19,798 nt of DNA from Devosiaceae bacterium (GTDB taxonomy: Bacteria; Pseudomonadota; Alphaproteobacteria; Rhizobiales; Devosiaceae). Of the stretch, positions 1 through 8,038 are shown in pieces; position 1 is the stretch's first letter; each line of letters begins with the position of its first letter. The notes beneath the pieces were generated by a model that was given only the letters and a program-made list of their open reading frames with translations, made no database searches and was not told where the DNA came from. Made by a program: the position numbers and the translations under genes. The stretch covers positions 1-19,798 of the forward strand of contig JAKISM010000028.1 in NCBI GenBank assembly GCA_021648585.1, read 5' to 3'.

Positions 1-444
1 CCTAAAGCGGCGATAGAGAAATTTAGCACTATTCCTGAAGAAGGGCTGCTCAAAAATCTACAAAGTAAAATTGATTTAGCATTTGGAAAAAACTCGGTTT
101 TAGAAATTGTTTCACAGCTAGAAAAAATGTCTGAAAATAATGATGAGTGGGCAATGAAAACTCTTAAAGCTATTAGAAGAAGTTGCCCCCTATCAGTTGC
201 GGCGGCTTTTGCAGCAATAAATAACGCTAAAAATCTTTCGCTAATTGAGTGTTTGCAAACTGAATATCGCTTTGCACATAAAGCGCTATTGGGCACAGAA
301 TTTTATGAAGGGGTGCGGGCAGCGGTTATTGACAAAGATCGAAAACCAAAATGGCAACCCGCAACACTTGAACAAGTAACGCCAGAAATGGTGCGTGATA
401 TTCTTGCCCCTCTTGGCAAAGATGAATGGCAACAGAAAATTTAA
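1..444 (+). CDS. 3-hydroxyisobutyryl-CoA hydrolase, C-terminal part
   Basis: The frame is open from base 1, so the gene starts upstream; 147 residues are visible. The visible part matches the C-terminal half of the HIBCH branch of the crotonase superfamily. It has the SCPLSV segment, the helix LIECLQTEYRFAHKAL, and the hallmark EGVRAAVIDKDRKPKWQP ending, where other crotonases have no such tail. The family hydrolyses 3-hydroxyisobutyryl-CoA to free 3-hydroxyisobutyrate and CoA in valine breakdown, in the cytoplasm. Its product is the substrate of the next gene, mmsB, which starts 20 bases downstream, so the two probably share a transcript. The catalytic N-terminal half lies outside the window. 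An ordinary enoyl-CoA hydratase is less likely because of the tail motif. Confidence 0.88.
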   Translation, partial: PKAAIEKFSTIPEEGLLKNLQSKIDLAFGKNSVLEIVSQLEKMSENNDEWAMKTLKAIRRSCPLSVAAAFAAINNAKNLSLIECLQTEYRFAHKALLGTEFYEGVRAAVIDKDRKPKWQPATLEQVTPEMVRDILAPLGKDEWQQKI

Positions 445-464
445 GGGAATTTGGAGGAAATAAA

Positions 465-1361
465 ATGGCTAAAATTGCTTTTATTGGCTTAGGAAATATG
501 GGTGCGCCAATGGCGTTAAACCTACAAAAAGCGGGGCATGAAATATTGGGGTTTGATGTTGTGCCAGCAGCACAAGATAGCGCCAAAAATTTGGGAATAG
601 AATTAGCAAAACATAATATTGATGCCGTTCAAGGCGCAGATATTACTATTCTTATGTTACCAAATGGGGCGATTGCTACCAGCGTTGCTAAAGAGGTTCT
701 TGGCGCAATGAAACCAGAAAGCCTATTAATTGATTGTTCAACGATTGATGTAAGTTCAGCAAAGAACCTACATGAATTAGCAAAAAAAGCTAATATTCAT
801 TGTCTTGATGCTCCCGTATCGGGCGGAGTTGGTGGCGCACAAGGTGGCACTCTAACCTTCATGGTAGGCGGCACTAGAACAGCATTTAAGATGGGAGAGC
901 CATATTTTGATATTATGGGTCAAAAATCGGTACATTGCGGAGATGGCGGAGCAGGACAATCAGCAAAAATTTGCAACAATATGTTGCTTGGAATTTCTAT
1001 GATAGGGACATGCGAAGCATTTTTATTAGCTGATAGGCTTGGGCTTTCGCAAGCGGCTTTATTTGATGTTATGTCAACCTCATCTGGCTCATGTTGGTCG
1101 GTTAATGCCTATTGCCCTGTTCCAGATGTTGGGCCAAAAAGCCCAGCAGATAATGATTATAAAGCTGGTTTTGCCGCAGCCCTAATGTTAAAAGATTTAA
1201 CTCTTTCGCAACAGGCAGCAAGTGAAGTAAAATCAGCAACGCCTTTAGGAGAACATGCACAAAAACTATACCAACAAATGGTTGATGCAGGAAATGATGG
1301 TGTTGATTTTTCAGGCATGATAAGATTTTTACAGACAAGAAATATTGAGGAGAAAACCTAA
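465..1361 (+). CDS. mmsB: 3-hydroxyisobutyrate dehydrogenase
   Basis: This 298-residue cytoplasmic enzyme oxidises 3-hydroxyisobutyrate to methylmalonate semialdehyde with NAD+. The Rossmann signature FIGLGNMGAPMA sits at residues 6-17, the substrate-binding DAPVSGG at 115-121, and the catalytic lysine in GAGQSAKICNN at about K168. Length fits the family (about 295). I chose the ATG at 465 over the longer frame from 426 because a strong GGAGG lies at 453-457 and the Rossmann fold starts right after this methionine. The longer start would also overlap the upstream gene. The gene follows the HIBCH-type hydrolase and overlaps the next gene by one base (TAATG), which suggests translational coupling. 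Relatives such as glyoxylate or tartronate semialdehyde reductases share the fold, but the neighbours favour the valine role. Confidence 0.93.
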   Translation: MAKIAFIGLGNMGAPMALNLQKAGHEILGFDVVPAAQDSAKNLGIELAKHNIDAVQGADITILMLPNGAIATSVAKEVLGAMKPESLLIDCSTIDVSSAKNLHELAKKANIHCLDAPVSGGVGGAQGGTLTFMVGGTRTAFKMGEPYFDIMGQKSVHCGDGGAGQSAKICNNMLLGISMIGTCEAFLLADRLGLSQAALFDVMSTSSGSCWSVNAYCPVPDVGPKSPADNDYKAGFAAALMLKDLTLSQQAASEVKSATPLGEHAQKLYQQMVDAGNDGVDFSGMIRFLQTRNIEEKT

Positions 1362-2131
1362 TGAATGATATTGTGCTTTTAGAAAAACAGGATCGAGTGG
1401 CAATTCTTACGCTAAATCGGCCTGATGCATTAAATGCATTAAATTCTGAATTATTAAGCATTCTTGCCAAGCAAATTGATGAATTAGCAAATGATAGCGA
1501 AATTGGCTGTATTGTAATTACTGGATCAGACAAGGCTTTTGCCGCTGGTGCCGATGTTAAAGAAATGGCAAATCAAAGCTATATTGAAATGTTAATGTCA
1601 GATTTTTTTGGACGGCATAATACAATTTTGAATTGTCGCACGCCAATCATTGCTGCCGTATCTGGATATGCGCTTGGTGGTGGGTGTGAACTTGCAATGA
1701 TGTGCGATATGATATTTGCCTCTAAGTCTGCTAAATTTGGCCAACCAGAAATCAAACTCGGAGTAATTCCGGGCATGGGCGGCTCGCAACGTCTAACTCG
1801 TGCCATTGGCAAATCTAAAGCAATGGACATGATATTAACTGGCCGCATGATGGACGCAGAAGAGGCAGAAAGTTCAGGCCTAGTTGCCCGAATATTTGCC
1901 AATGAAGATTTGTTCGAACAAACATTAAAAGCGGCAAAGATCATTGCTTCATTTTCAAGACCTTCAGTATTTACAGCAAAAGAAGCAGTAAATCGTGCAT
2001 TTGAAACCACGCTTAGCGAGGGGCTACATTATGAGCATCGTGTGTTTTATCCGCTCTTTGCTACAGAAGATCAAAAAGAGGGCATGGAAGCTTTTTCTGA
2101 AAAGCGCAAGCCAAATTTCAAACATAAGTAG
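1361..2131 (+). CDS. Enoyl-CoA hydratase (short-chain, crotonase family)
   Basis: This 256-residue protein hydrates 2-enoyl-CoAs to 3-hydroxyacyl-CoAs. In this operon the likely substrates are methacrylyl-CoA (valine) and tiglyl-CoA (isoleucine). The N-terminal NRPDALNALN, the oxyanion-hole segments AAGADVKEM (61-69) and GYALGGGCELAM (102-113), and QPEIKLGVIPG (128-138) are all present. The two catalytic glutamates of mitochondrial-type ECHS1 correspond to E110 and E130, so it should be an active hydratase rather than an isomerase. The start codon overlaps the mmsB stop by one base, and a GAGGAG ribosome site lies inside the end of mmsB. The substrate choice is inferred from the neighbours. 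Confidence 0.92.
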   Translation: MNDIVLLEKQDRVAILTLNRPDALNALNSELLSILAKQIDELANDSEIGCIVITGSDKAFAAGADVKEMANQSYIEMLMSDFFGRHNTILNCRTPIIAAVSGYALGGGCELAMMCDMIFASKSAKFGQPEIKLGVIPGMGGSQRLTRAIGKSKAMDMILTGRMMDAEEAESSGLVARIFANEDLFEQTLKAAKIIASFSRPSVFTAKEAVNRAFETTLSEGLHYEHRVFYPLFATEDQKEGMEAFSEKRKPNFKHK

Positions 2132-2140
2132 GAATAAATA

Positions 2141-3325
2141 ATGTCAGATCCAATCGTTATTGTTGGTATGGGGCGCATGCCTATTGGTGCATTTCAGGGT
2201 GCTTTTAATCAGGTCAGCGCCGCTCAATTAGGCGGATCGGCAATCGCTGCTGCTCTAAAGGATAGCAAGATTGAAGCTAATCAAATCGATGAATTATTGA
2301 TGGGCTGCGTGCTTCCTGCTGGGCAAGGTCAAGCGCCAGCACGCCAAGCTGGTTTCGCCGCAGGTCTTAGCAAAAATACGCCTGCCGTGACGATTAACAA
2401 AATGTGCGGCTCTGGCATGAAAACCGTGATGATGGCACATGATCAGCTTTTGGCAAATAATGGCTCTATTCTTATTGCTGGTGGTATGGAGAGCATGAGC
2501 AATGCGCCATATTTATTACCAAAAATGCGCAATGGCGCTCGCATGGGACACGCTCAAGCGCTCGATCATATGTTTTTTGATGGTCTAGAAGATGCCTATG
2601 AAAAGGGTCGGCTTATGGGCGCATTCGCTGAAGATTGCGCTACAAAATATGCACTAAGCCGCAAGGAACAAGATGATTTTGCATTGACCTCGCTGGCTCG
2701 TGCCAAACAAGCACAAAAATCTGGTGCGTTTGAAAAGGAAATCACACCCTTTACTGTAAAAACACGCAAGGGTGAAATTATCATTTCTGAAGACGAAAGC
2801 CCATCTTTAGCACGGCCTGAAAAAATCCCTCACCTTAAAGCTGCCTTCAAAGATGGCGGTACAATAACTGCTGCCAACGCTTCTTCAATTTCCGATGGTG
2901 CAGCGGCATTAGTTTTAATGCGCCAAAGTGATGCTAAAGCACAGGGGCTAAAAATTCACGCCCGTATTCTTGGCCACGCATCGCATGCGCACGAGCCAAA
3001 TTGGTTTGCAACAGCGCCTGTTCCTGCAATGCAAAAGTTGATGAAATCAACTGGCTTAAAAGTTGCAGATGTTGATTTATGGGAAGTGAACGAGGCGTTT
3101 GCAGTTGTGCCAATGGCAGCGATGGCAGAAATTGGTATGGATCATAATGTGTTAAATATCTATGGTGGAGCGTGCGCTCTTGGACACCCAATCGGGGCTT
3201 CTGGCGCACGAATTTTGGTCACTTTATTAAATGCACTTAAACAAAATGATAAGATTATTGGCATTGCATCTTTATGTATTGGTGGCGGAGAAGGCACGGC
3301 AATGGCTATTGAAATGGCAGGATAA
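2141..3325 (+). CDS. Acetyl-CoA C-acyltransferase (thiolase)
   Basis: This 394-residue biosynthetic/degradative thiolase has all three catalytic residues in place. C89 lies in NKMCGSGMK, H349 in ALGHPIGASGAR and C379 in LCIGGGEGTAM, the same spacing as the PhaA/AtoB group. The family cleaves 3-oxoacyl-CoA with CoA, or runs in reverse. Next to an HSD17B10-like dehydrogenase, the natural role is cleavage of 2-methylacetoacetyl-CoA to acetyl-CoA and propionyl-CoA in isoleucine breakdown. Acetoacetyl-CoA is an equally possible substrate from sequence alone. It starts 9 bases after the hydratase stop, with an AGGAA site just upstream, and sits 15 bases before the next gene. Confidence 0.93.
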   Translation: MSDPIVIVGMGRMPIGAFQGAFNQVSAAQLGGSAIAAALKDSKIEANQIDELLMGCVLPAGQGQAPARQAGFAAGLSKNTPAVTINKMCGSGMKTVMMAHDQLLANNGSILIAGGMESMSNAPYLLPKMRNGARMGHAQALDHMFFDGLEDAYEKGRLMGAFAEDCATKYALSRKEQDDFALTSLARAKQAQKSGAFEKEITPFTVKTRKGEIIISEDESPSLARPEKIPHLKAAFKDGGTITAANASSISDGAAALVLMRQSDAKAQGLKIHARILGHASHAHEPNWFATAPVPAMQKLMKSTGLKVADVDLWEVNEAFAVVPMAAMAEIGMDHNVLNIYGGACALGHPIGASGARILVTLLNALKQNDKIIGIASLCIGGGEGTAMAIEMAG

Positions 3326-3340
3326 TGAAAGGATGTAATA

Positions 3341-4105
3341 ATGCACTTTGATAAAACAATATCAGCAATAGTTAGTGGCGGGGCTTCAGGGCTTGGGGCG
3401 GCAAGTGCAAAAGCGCTAGCCTCAAAAGGAGTTAAGGTCAGCATTTTTGATCTTAATGTTGAAGCAGGTACAAAATTAGCAAATGAGATAGGCGGTTTTT
3501 TTGTAGCGGTTGATGTTTCTGATGCAAAAAGCGTTGCAAAGGGTTTTATTGCGGCTCGTAAAAAATTTGGGCAAGAGCGAATTTTAGTAAATTGTGCAGG
3601 CATTGCACCAGCTACAAAAACTGTTTCACGCGGCGTTGCACACGATCCTGAAATTTTTGCCAAAACTATTGGCGTAAATCTAATTGGCTCTTTTAATTCT
3701 TCATCACAAGCCGCAAAAGGCATGAGCGAACTTGAAGCGCTAACATCGGGCGAAAGGGGCGTTATAATCAATACTGCATCAGTTGCAGCTTATGAGGGAC
3801 AAATAGGACAAGTCGCTTATGCCGCATCAAAGGGTGGCATTGTTGGCATGACATTACCAATGGCAAGAGATCTGGCTTCGCTTGGTATTCGTGTAATGGC
3901 TATTGCTCCCGGTATTTTCAAAACCCCGATGGTTGAAAACCTTCCTCAAGAAGTGCAAGACGCATTAGGCGCACAAATACCTTTCCCAACACGGTTAGGC
4001 GAGCCTTCAGAATATGGCTCTCTAGTAGTGCATATTTGCGAAAATCAAATGCTAAATGGCGAAATAATCCGCCTTGATGGTGCGTTTCGTATGCCACCTA
4101 GATAG
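3341..4105 (+). CDS. 3-hydroxyacyl-CoA dehydrogenase, HSD17B10-like SDR
   Basis: This 254-residue classical short-chain dehydrogenase has the cofactor loop SGGASGLG (12-19), an acidic residue after strand 2 (FDLN, about D37) that favours NAD+, VNCAGIAPATKT (83-94), and a catalytic S147-Y160-K164 set in INTASVAAYEGQ and YAASKGG. The blocks GIVGMTLPMARDLA, VMAIAPGIF and GEIIRLDGAFRM closely follow human HSD17B10, the 2-methyl-3-hydroxybutyryl-CoA dehydrogenase, and go well beyond generic SDR similarity. With the hydratase and thiolase upstream it completes the isoleucine branch: hydrate, oxidise, cleave. It is the last gene of the operon. Downstream there are 113 bases before the convergent SDR gene, with only a weak inverted repeat (TTGATGG 4182-4188 with CCATCAA 4209-4215). 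Confidence 0.92.
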   Translation: MHFDKTISAIVSGGASGLGAASAKALASKGVKVSIFDLNVEAGTKLANEIGGFFVAVDVSDAKSVAKGFIAARKKFGQERILVNCAGIAPATKTVSRGVAHDPEIFAKTIGVNLIGSFNSSSQAAKGMSELEALTSGERGVIINTASVAAYEGQIGQVAYAASKGGIVGMTLPMARDLASLGIRVMAIAPGIFKTPMVENLPQEVQDALGAQIPFPTRLGEPSEYGSLVVHICENQMLNGEIIRLDGAFRMPPR

Positions 4106-4218
4106 GTTTTGCAACAGGTTTTAGGTCGTGTTGACATTGCTATTCTTATTATGGCGACTTGTTATGAAGGTTTGGAGATGGTTGATGGTAATTCAACATT
4201 GGTTATACCCATCAAATC

Positions 4219-5172
4219 CTACACGCCTTTCAGTGCTGGAATTCTCCACTCAAAACCAACAAGCTCCTCACTCATGTTCCAAAGCTTTGCTTGCTTGTCC
4301 TCATCTCGTGCATGATCTACCACAATAGCGTCACCTACCCCACCACGTGCCTCAGACAAGCGTTGCGGACCGTAATATCCCCCGCGTTTTGCCTCATTAC
4401 CTGCCGCTGCCAAAACAGTAGGAATAGAACCCTTTGCAGATGGCTGGGCCATCAAGGGGGCCATCGCCTTATACAGGATTTTGAGCAAACCTTTGGGCCC
4501 AGTACTTTGCAACTGAGTATTTGAAAATCCCGGATGGCAGGCAATGCAAATGGCCTTGCTACCGCCAGCCTGCAATCGCCGGTCCAATTCAATAGCGAAC
4601 ATCAGATTGGCCAACTTGCTTTGAATATAGGCATCCGTTGCGCTGTATTTTATATCGGACATAAAATTATCAAGGTTGAGCGCTTTATATTTATGCGCAA
4701 TGGAGGAAACAACAACAATCCGCCCCTCAGCAATTTCTACAAGATCAAGCAAAAGGCCACTCAAAAGAAAATGCCCAAGGTGATTGGACGCCATTTGCAG
4801 ATCAAAGCCATCAACTGTTTTGCTCTGCGGTGTTTGCATAATGCCTGCATTATTGATCAGTCCGTCAATTTTCCCACAGATTTTACGCACCTCTACAGCG
4901 CCCTTGCGCACAGAACTCAAATCGGAGAGATCCATCTGAACCAGATCAACTTTTCCCTTAATCTCGTTGGCAAGTGCTAGCTGGGCGGGTTTTGCCTTGG
5001 CAGGTGTGCGGCACACCATAACAATATCGGCGCCAGCCTTTCCAAGATGTCTGGCCGCTTCAAAGCCAATCCCTGAATTTGCGCCAGTGATTACATATGT
5101 CTTACCAGAAAGATCAGGAAGTTGGTCGGGGGTCCAGTTTTTGAAACCAGAGTTAAATAAAGCTGTTGGCAT
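4219..5172 (-). CDS. SDR family oxidoreductase (retinol dehydrogenase/protochlorophyllide reductase-like)
   Basis: This 317-residue short-chain dehydrogenase is of the longer RDH11/WWOX-like type. It has TGANSGIG at 29-36, an arginine after strand 2 (CRTPAK) that fits NADP(H), NNAG at 107-110, N130 in ASNHLGHFLL, serines at 156-157, and Y182-x3-K186. The usual extension of this subgroup, HPGFSNTQL, follows. No signal peptide or membrane segment is obvious. The substrate cannot be named from sequence. It is divergent from a TetR gene 90 bases away, the classic layout of a regulator and its target, and it is convergent with the valine/isoleucine operon. The start at 5172 has only a weak ribosome site. 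The pair looks like a cassette placed between the two branched-chain clusters. Confidence 0.88.
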   Translation of the reverse strand: MPTALFNSGFKNWTPDQLPDLSGKTYVITGANSGIGFEAARHLGKAGADIVMVCRTPAKAKPAQLALANEIKGKVDLVQMDLSDLSSVRKGAVEVRKICGKIDGLINNAGIMQTPQSKTVDGFDLQMASNHLGHFLLSGLLLDLVEIAEGRIVVVSSIAHKYKALNLDNFMSDIKYSATDAYIQSKLANLMFAIELDRRLQAGGSKAICIACHPGFSNTQLQSTGPKGLLKILYKAMAPLMAQPSAKGSIPTVLAAAGNEAKRGGYYGPQRLSEARGGVGDAIVVDHARDEDKQAKLWNMSEELVGFEWRIPALKGV

Positions 5173-5194
5173 GGGTTTTCGTTCCGTTGGTTTG

Positions 5195-5251
5195 ATGTTA
5201 CATTAAGCGAAAGGTGTTGTTATTATGTTTACATCATCGACATTAAATGTC
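5195..5251. promoter_or_regulatory. Candidate TetR operator region between SDR and tetR
   Basis: The 90-base divergent gap holds two short palindromes: ATGTTACAT at 5195-5203, close to the SDR start, and GACATTAAATGTC at 5239-5251, just before the tetR start. The second is a perfect 6-base inverted repeat around one A. Both share ACATTAA-like halves. Their location fits autorepression and repression of the SDR gene by the adjacent TetR protein. Palindrome positions are read directly; function is inferred. Confidence 0.45.
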
Positions 5252-5262
5252 AAGGTAGTAAA

Positions 5263-5802
5263 ATGACCGACGCACAAATCGCCCACGAAATACTAACGAT
5301 CTTTGCTCGTTACGGATTCAAAAAAACATCGATGGCAGACATAGCCCGTGCAGCAGGCCTGTCACGCCAGTCGATCTACAACCGCTTTGGCTCAAAAGAA
5401 GCGGTGTTTGGTTGGGTGGTGGAAACCTCGACGGCGGAAATGCTCCAACACGTGCGCACTGTTTTAAGCGCACCAAAAGAAAAGCCATTGGAAACGCTTG
5501 TGATGGTCTATGATATTTGGGTGGGTAACTATGTTTCCCTTAGTTCTGGCACGGGGCACGGCGCAGAAATAATGGATTTAGCCATTGCCTCAAAAAGCCG
5601 CTCAACTTCCACAAGCGAAGAAGAGTTCACAAGTTTGGTTGCAAAATTCATCTTGGAATGTGACTTGGCAAAGAACATCGCATCTGCGCAAAACAAGGTT
5701 TTTGTCCTTAAATTTGCGTCCAAAGGTTTGTTTTTAATTGCAAAGTCAGCGGAAGAGTTTTCGCAAAACATGCGGCGCATCATTGCTACGACATTGGGGT
5801 GA
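5263..5802 (+). CDS. TetR/AcrR family transcriptional regulator
   Basis: This 179-residue protein has a TetR-type DNA-binding domain at about residues 5-50. It is recognisable by FARYGFKKTSMADIARAAGLSR followed by QSIYNRFGSKEAVFGWVVE, the helix-turn-helix and helix 4 of the family. The remaining alpha-helical ligand-binding part is not similar to anything I can name. TetR proteins are usually repressors released by a small molecule. The divergent SDR gene is the likely target, and palindromes suited to such a dimer lie between them. An AAGG ribosome site precedes the ATG. The gene ends 28 bases before the convergent bkdB stop. Confidence 0.9.
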   Translation: MTDAQIAHEILTIFARYGFKKTSMADIARAAGLSRQSIYNRFGSKEAVFGWVVETSTAEMLQHVRTVLSAPKEKPLETLVMVYDIWVGNYVSLSSGTGHGAEIMDLAIASKSRSTSTSEEEFTSLVAKFILECDLAKNIASAQNKVFVLKFASKGLFLIAKSAEEFSQNMRRIIATTLG

Positions 5803-5808
5803 TAGTTA

Positions 5809-5848
5809 CCAAATGGCCTCCGAGATAGTATCAAATCAAGCCATTTGG
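5809..5848. terminator. Inverted repeat at the tetR/bkdB convergence
   Basis: CCAAATGGC at 5809-5817 and GCCATTTGG at 5840-5848 form a perfect 9-base inverted repeat with a 22-base loop. The right arm lies inside the last codons of bkdB (APNG), and the left arm is in the 28-base gap after tetR. Position suggests a bidirectional transcription stop, but there is no clear T-run on either strand and the loop is large, so the call is tentative. Confidence 0.3.
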
Positions 5849-7021
5849 AGCTTCCAACAAAGACTTCAACTCCTGCACAAATTGAGCCGCGTCAAAACCA
5901 TCAATCACTCGATGATCAAACGAGCAAGATATATTCATCATTTTTTTTGGCAAAAATTGCTGGCCGTCCCACATTGGGCGAATAGCAATTTTATTGACCC
6001 CGACAATAGCGACTTCGGGGTGATTAATAATTGGGGTGGTAGCTATTGCTCCTAAATGCCCTAGCGAGCTGATTGTTATTGTCGAGCCGCTTAATTCATC
6101 ACGAGTTGCTTTGCCTTTTTTTGCTAAGTTTGCCAAGTGAGACATTTGCTTAGCGCAATCCCATATATTTAATGTTTGCGCATTTTTTACCACTGGCACA
6201 GATAAGCCAGCGCTCGTTTGCGTGGCGATGCCTAAATGAACATTTTTATGTTGATAAATAACCTCACCCTCATCATCAAAAATCGCATTAATTTGTGGGT
6301 ACATAGCAACCGCCCTTACAATGGCACGCATTATAAAAGCAAGCGGGGTTAGTTTTATGCGCTGATCAGCATATTGCTTATTTAATCTAGCACGCAAAAC
6401 CTCTAACATATCGACATTAATTTCTTCAATTATTGTAATATGCGGAATTTTAGATTTCGAGAGGCTCATTTTTTCGGCGATTATGCGCCGCATACCAGTA
6501 ATTTTAATCTGTTTTATGTGTTTATTTTCAGTTTGTGTATTTTTTTGAAAATGCGAACTGCCTGCCAAAAAATTATCTAAATCATATTGAGTAATTCGCT
6601 CATTAGGGCCTGTGCCAACAAGTTGTTGCAAATCAATATTTGCATTTAGCGCTCGTTTGCGAACCGAAGGTGCGGCTTTGACTTTTTCCTTAGTTGAGTG
6701 TTGGCTCACTATAGATTGATTTTGAGGAACTACGCTTGATTGTTCAACCTGTTCATCGTTCTTTGTTTCATTTTCCTCACCCAAAATTTCTAGCGTTACA
6801 AATGTAGCACCAATCGCAATAAACTCACCAACCTCACCACCAAGCGATATAATTTTTCCGCTCACTATTGCTGGCACTTCAACTGCAGCTTTGTCAGTCA
6901 TTACAACGCCTAAAATATCATCTTCCTTGATAATATCACCAATCGCAATATTCCACTCAGTAATTTCAGCTTCAGCAATTCCTTCACCAATATCGGGCAA
7001 AATAATAGTTAAAATTCCCAT
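5831..7021 (-). CDS. bkdB: Branched-chain 2-oxoacid dehydrogenase E2 (lipoyl acyltransferase)
   Basis: This 396-residue E2 core subunit has three domains. A lipoyl domain spans about 1-80, with the lipoylated lysine in MTDKAAVEVP at K44. A peripheral subunit-binding domain lies at about 117-152 (PSVRKRALNANIDLQQLVGTG). The catalytic domain runs from about 170 and ends in SFDHRVIDGFDA, where H370 and D374 make the HxxxDG active site. An acidic, glutamine- and serine-rich linker joins the first two. The MTDKA variant and three-gene context favour the branched-chain complex over pyruvate dehydrogenase. I chose the start at 7021 because the lipoyl domain begins at once (MGILTIILPDIGEG). The 53 residues available upstream do not resemble the family and read through the end of bkdA2. 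Start and bkdA2 stop overlap by one base (TAATG). Confidence 0.94.
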   Translation of the reverse strand: MGILTIILPDIGEGIAEAEITEWNIAIGDIIKEDDILGVVMTDKAAVEVPAIVSGKIISLGGEVGEFIAIGATFVTLEILGEENETKNDEQVEQSSVVPQNQSIVSQHSTKEKVKAAPSVRKRALNANIDLQQLVGTGPNERITQYDLDNFLAGSSHFQKNTQTENKHIKQIKITGMRRIIAEKMSLSKSKIPHITIIEEINVDMLEVLRARLNKQYADQRIKLTPLAFIMRAIVRAVAMYPQINAIFDDEGEVIYQHKNVHLGIATQTSAGLSVPVVKNAQTLNIWDCAKQMSHLANLAKKGKATRDELSGSTITISSLGHLGAIATTPIINHPEVAIVGVNKIAIRPMWDGQQFLPKKMMNISCSFDHRVIDGFDAAQFVQELKSLLEAPNGLI

Positions 7022-8037
7022 TATTTGGTCTCCATTGTATTTAATAGAGCTTTTGCCAATCTCTTTGGTCCCGGAAAATAATCCCACTCTTGAGCATGAG
7101 GATAAGGCGTGTCCCAACCTGTAATGCGAGCAATAGGTGCTTCGAGATGATAGAAGCATAATTCTTGCACAATGGCACAAAGCTCGGCACCAAACCCCGA
7201 AGTTTTCGTTGCTTCATGCACCACCACACAACGCCCAGTTTTTTTAACCGATTTTTCTATTGTTTTTATATCCAATGGCAGCAATGTGCGAAGATCAATT
7301 ATTTCGGCATCAATATTTGCCTGCTTAGTAGCAGCTTGAGCTACATGAACCATAGTGCCATAAGCTAAAATAGTTATATCAGATCCCTGTTGCACAATGC
7401 GAGCCTTGCCTAAGGGAATTGTATAATATCCTTCATCAACATCGCTTTCCTCCTGTTTTTTCCACGAGGTAACTGGCCTATCATGATGCCCATCAAAGGG
7501 GCCATTATAAAGCCGTTTTGGCTCTAAAAATATAACTGGGTCAGGGTCTTCTATTGCAGCCAATAACAATCCCTTTGCATCTTTTGGATTTGATGGAATT
7601 ACAGTTTTTAGACCAGCAACATGAGTGAACAAAGCTTCAGGGCTTTGAGAGTGAGTTTGCCCGCCAAAAATTCCACCTCCTGTTGGCATTCGAATAACCA
7701 ATGGACAGGTAAACTGCCCAGCCGAGCGATGACGCAAGCGAGCCGCTTCGCTGGCAATTTGATCATAAGCGGGATAAAAATAATCAGCAAATTGAATTTC
7801 TACAACTGGCTTGAGACCATAGGCTGCCATGCCAACCGCCGTTCCAACAATGCCAAGTTCGCTAATTGGCGTATCAAAACATCGGCTTTTGCCATATTTT
7901 TCTTGCAAGCCAGCAGTGCATCGAAACACCCCGCCAAAAAACCCAACATCTTCGCCAAACACCACCACTTTTTCATCTTTTTCCATCGCAACATCATGGG
8001 CGCTTCTTATCGCTTCTATCATTGTCATGCGTTTCAT
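7021..8037 (-). CDS. bkdA2: Branched-chain 2-oxoacid dehydrogenase E1 beta
   Basis: This 338-residue transketolase-like beta subunit carries FGEDVGFFGG (27-36), the thiamine-contacting glutamate in DTPISE (E60), and GGQTHSQSPEALF (125-137) with the active-site histidine H129. The C-terminal transketolase domain (GSDITILAYGTMVHVA onwards) is complete. It pairs with E1 alpha to decarboxylate 2-oxoacids from valine, leucine and isoleucine and pass the acyl group to E2 lipoate. The start codon follows the bkdA1 stop after one base and the stop overlaps the bkdB start, so the three genes form a tightly coupled operon. Confidence 0.95.
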   Translation of the reverse strand: MKRMTMIEAIRSAHDVAMEKDEKVVVFGEDVGFFGGVFRCTAGLQEKYGKSRCFDTPISELGIVGTAVGMAAYGLKPVVEIQFADYFYPAYDQIASEAARLRHRSAGQFTCPLVIRMPTGGGIFGGQTHSQSPEALFTHVAGLKTVIPSNPKDAKGLLLAAIEDPDPVIFLEPKRLYNGPFDGHHDRPVTSWKKQEESDVDEGYYTIPLGKARIVQQGSDITILAYGTMVHVAQAATKQANIDAEIIDLRTLLPLDIKTIEKSVKKTGRCVVVHEATKTSGFGAELCAIVQELCFYHLEAPIARITGWDTPYPHAQEWDYFPGPKRLAKALLNTMETK

Positions 8038-8038
8038 T

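Noticed and set aside
1424..1445. ATGCATTAA repeated in the enoyl-CoA hydratase gene
   Set aside because: It encodes the conserved ALNALN stretch of the family, so protein constraint explains it.
4534..4980. Plus-strand frame opposite the SDR gene
   Set aside because: It is antisense to a well-supported SDR protein and shows no protein family features.
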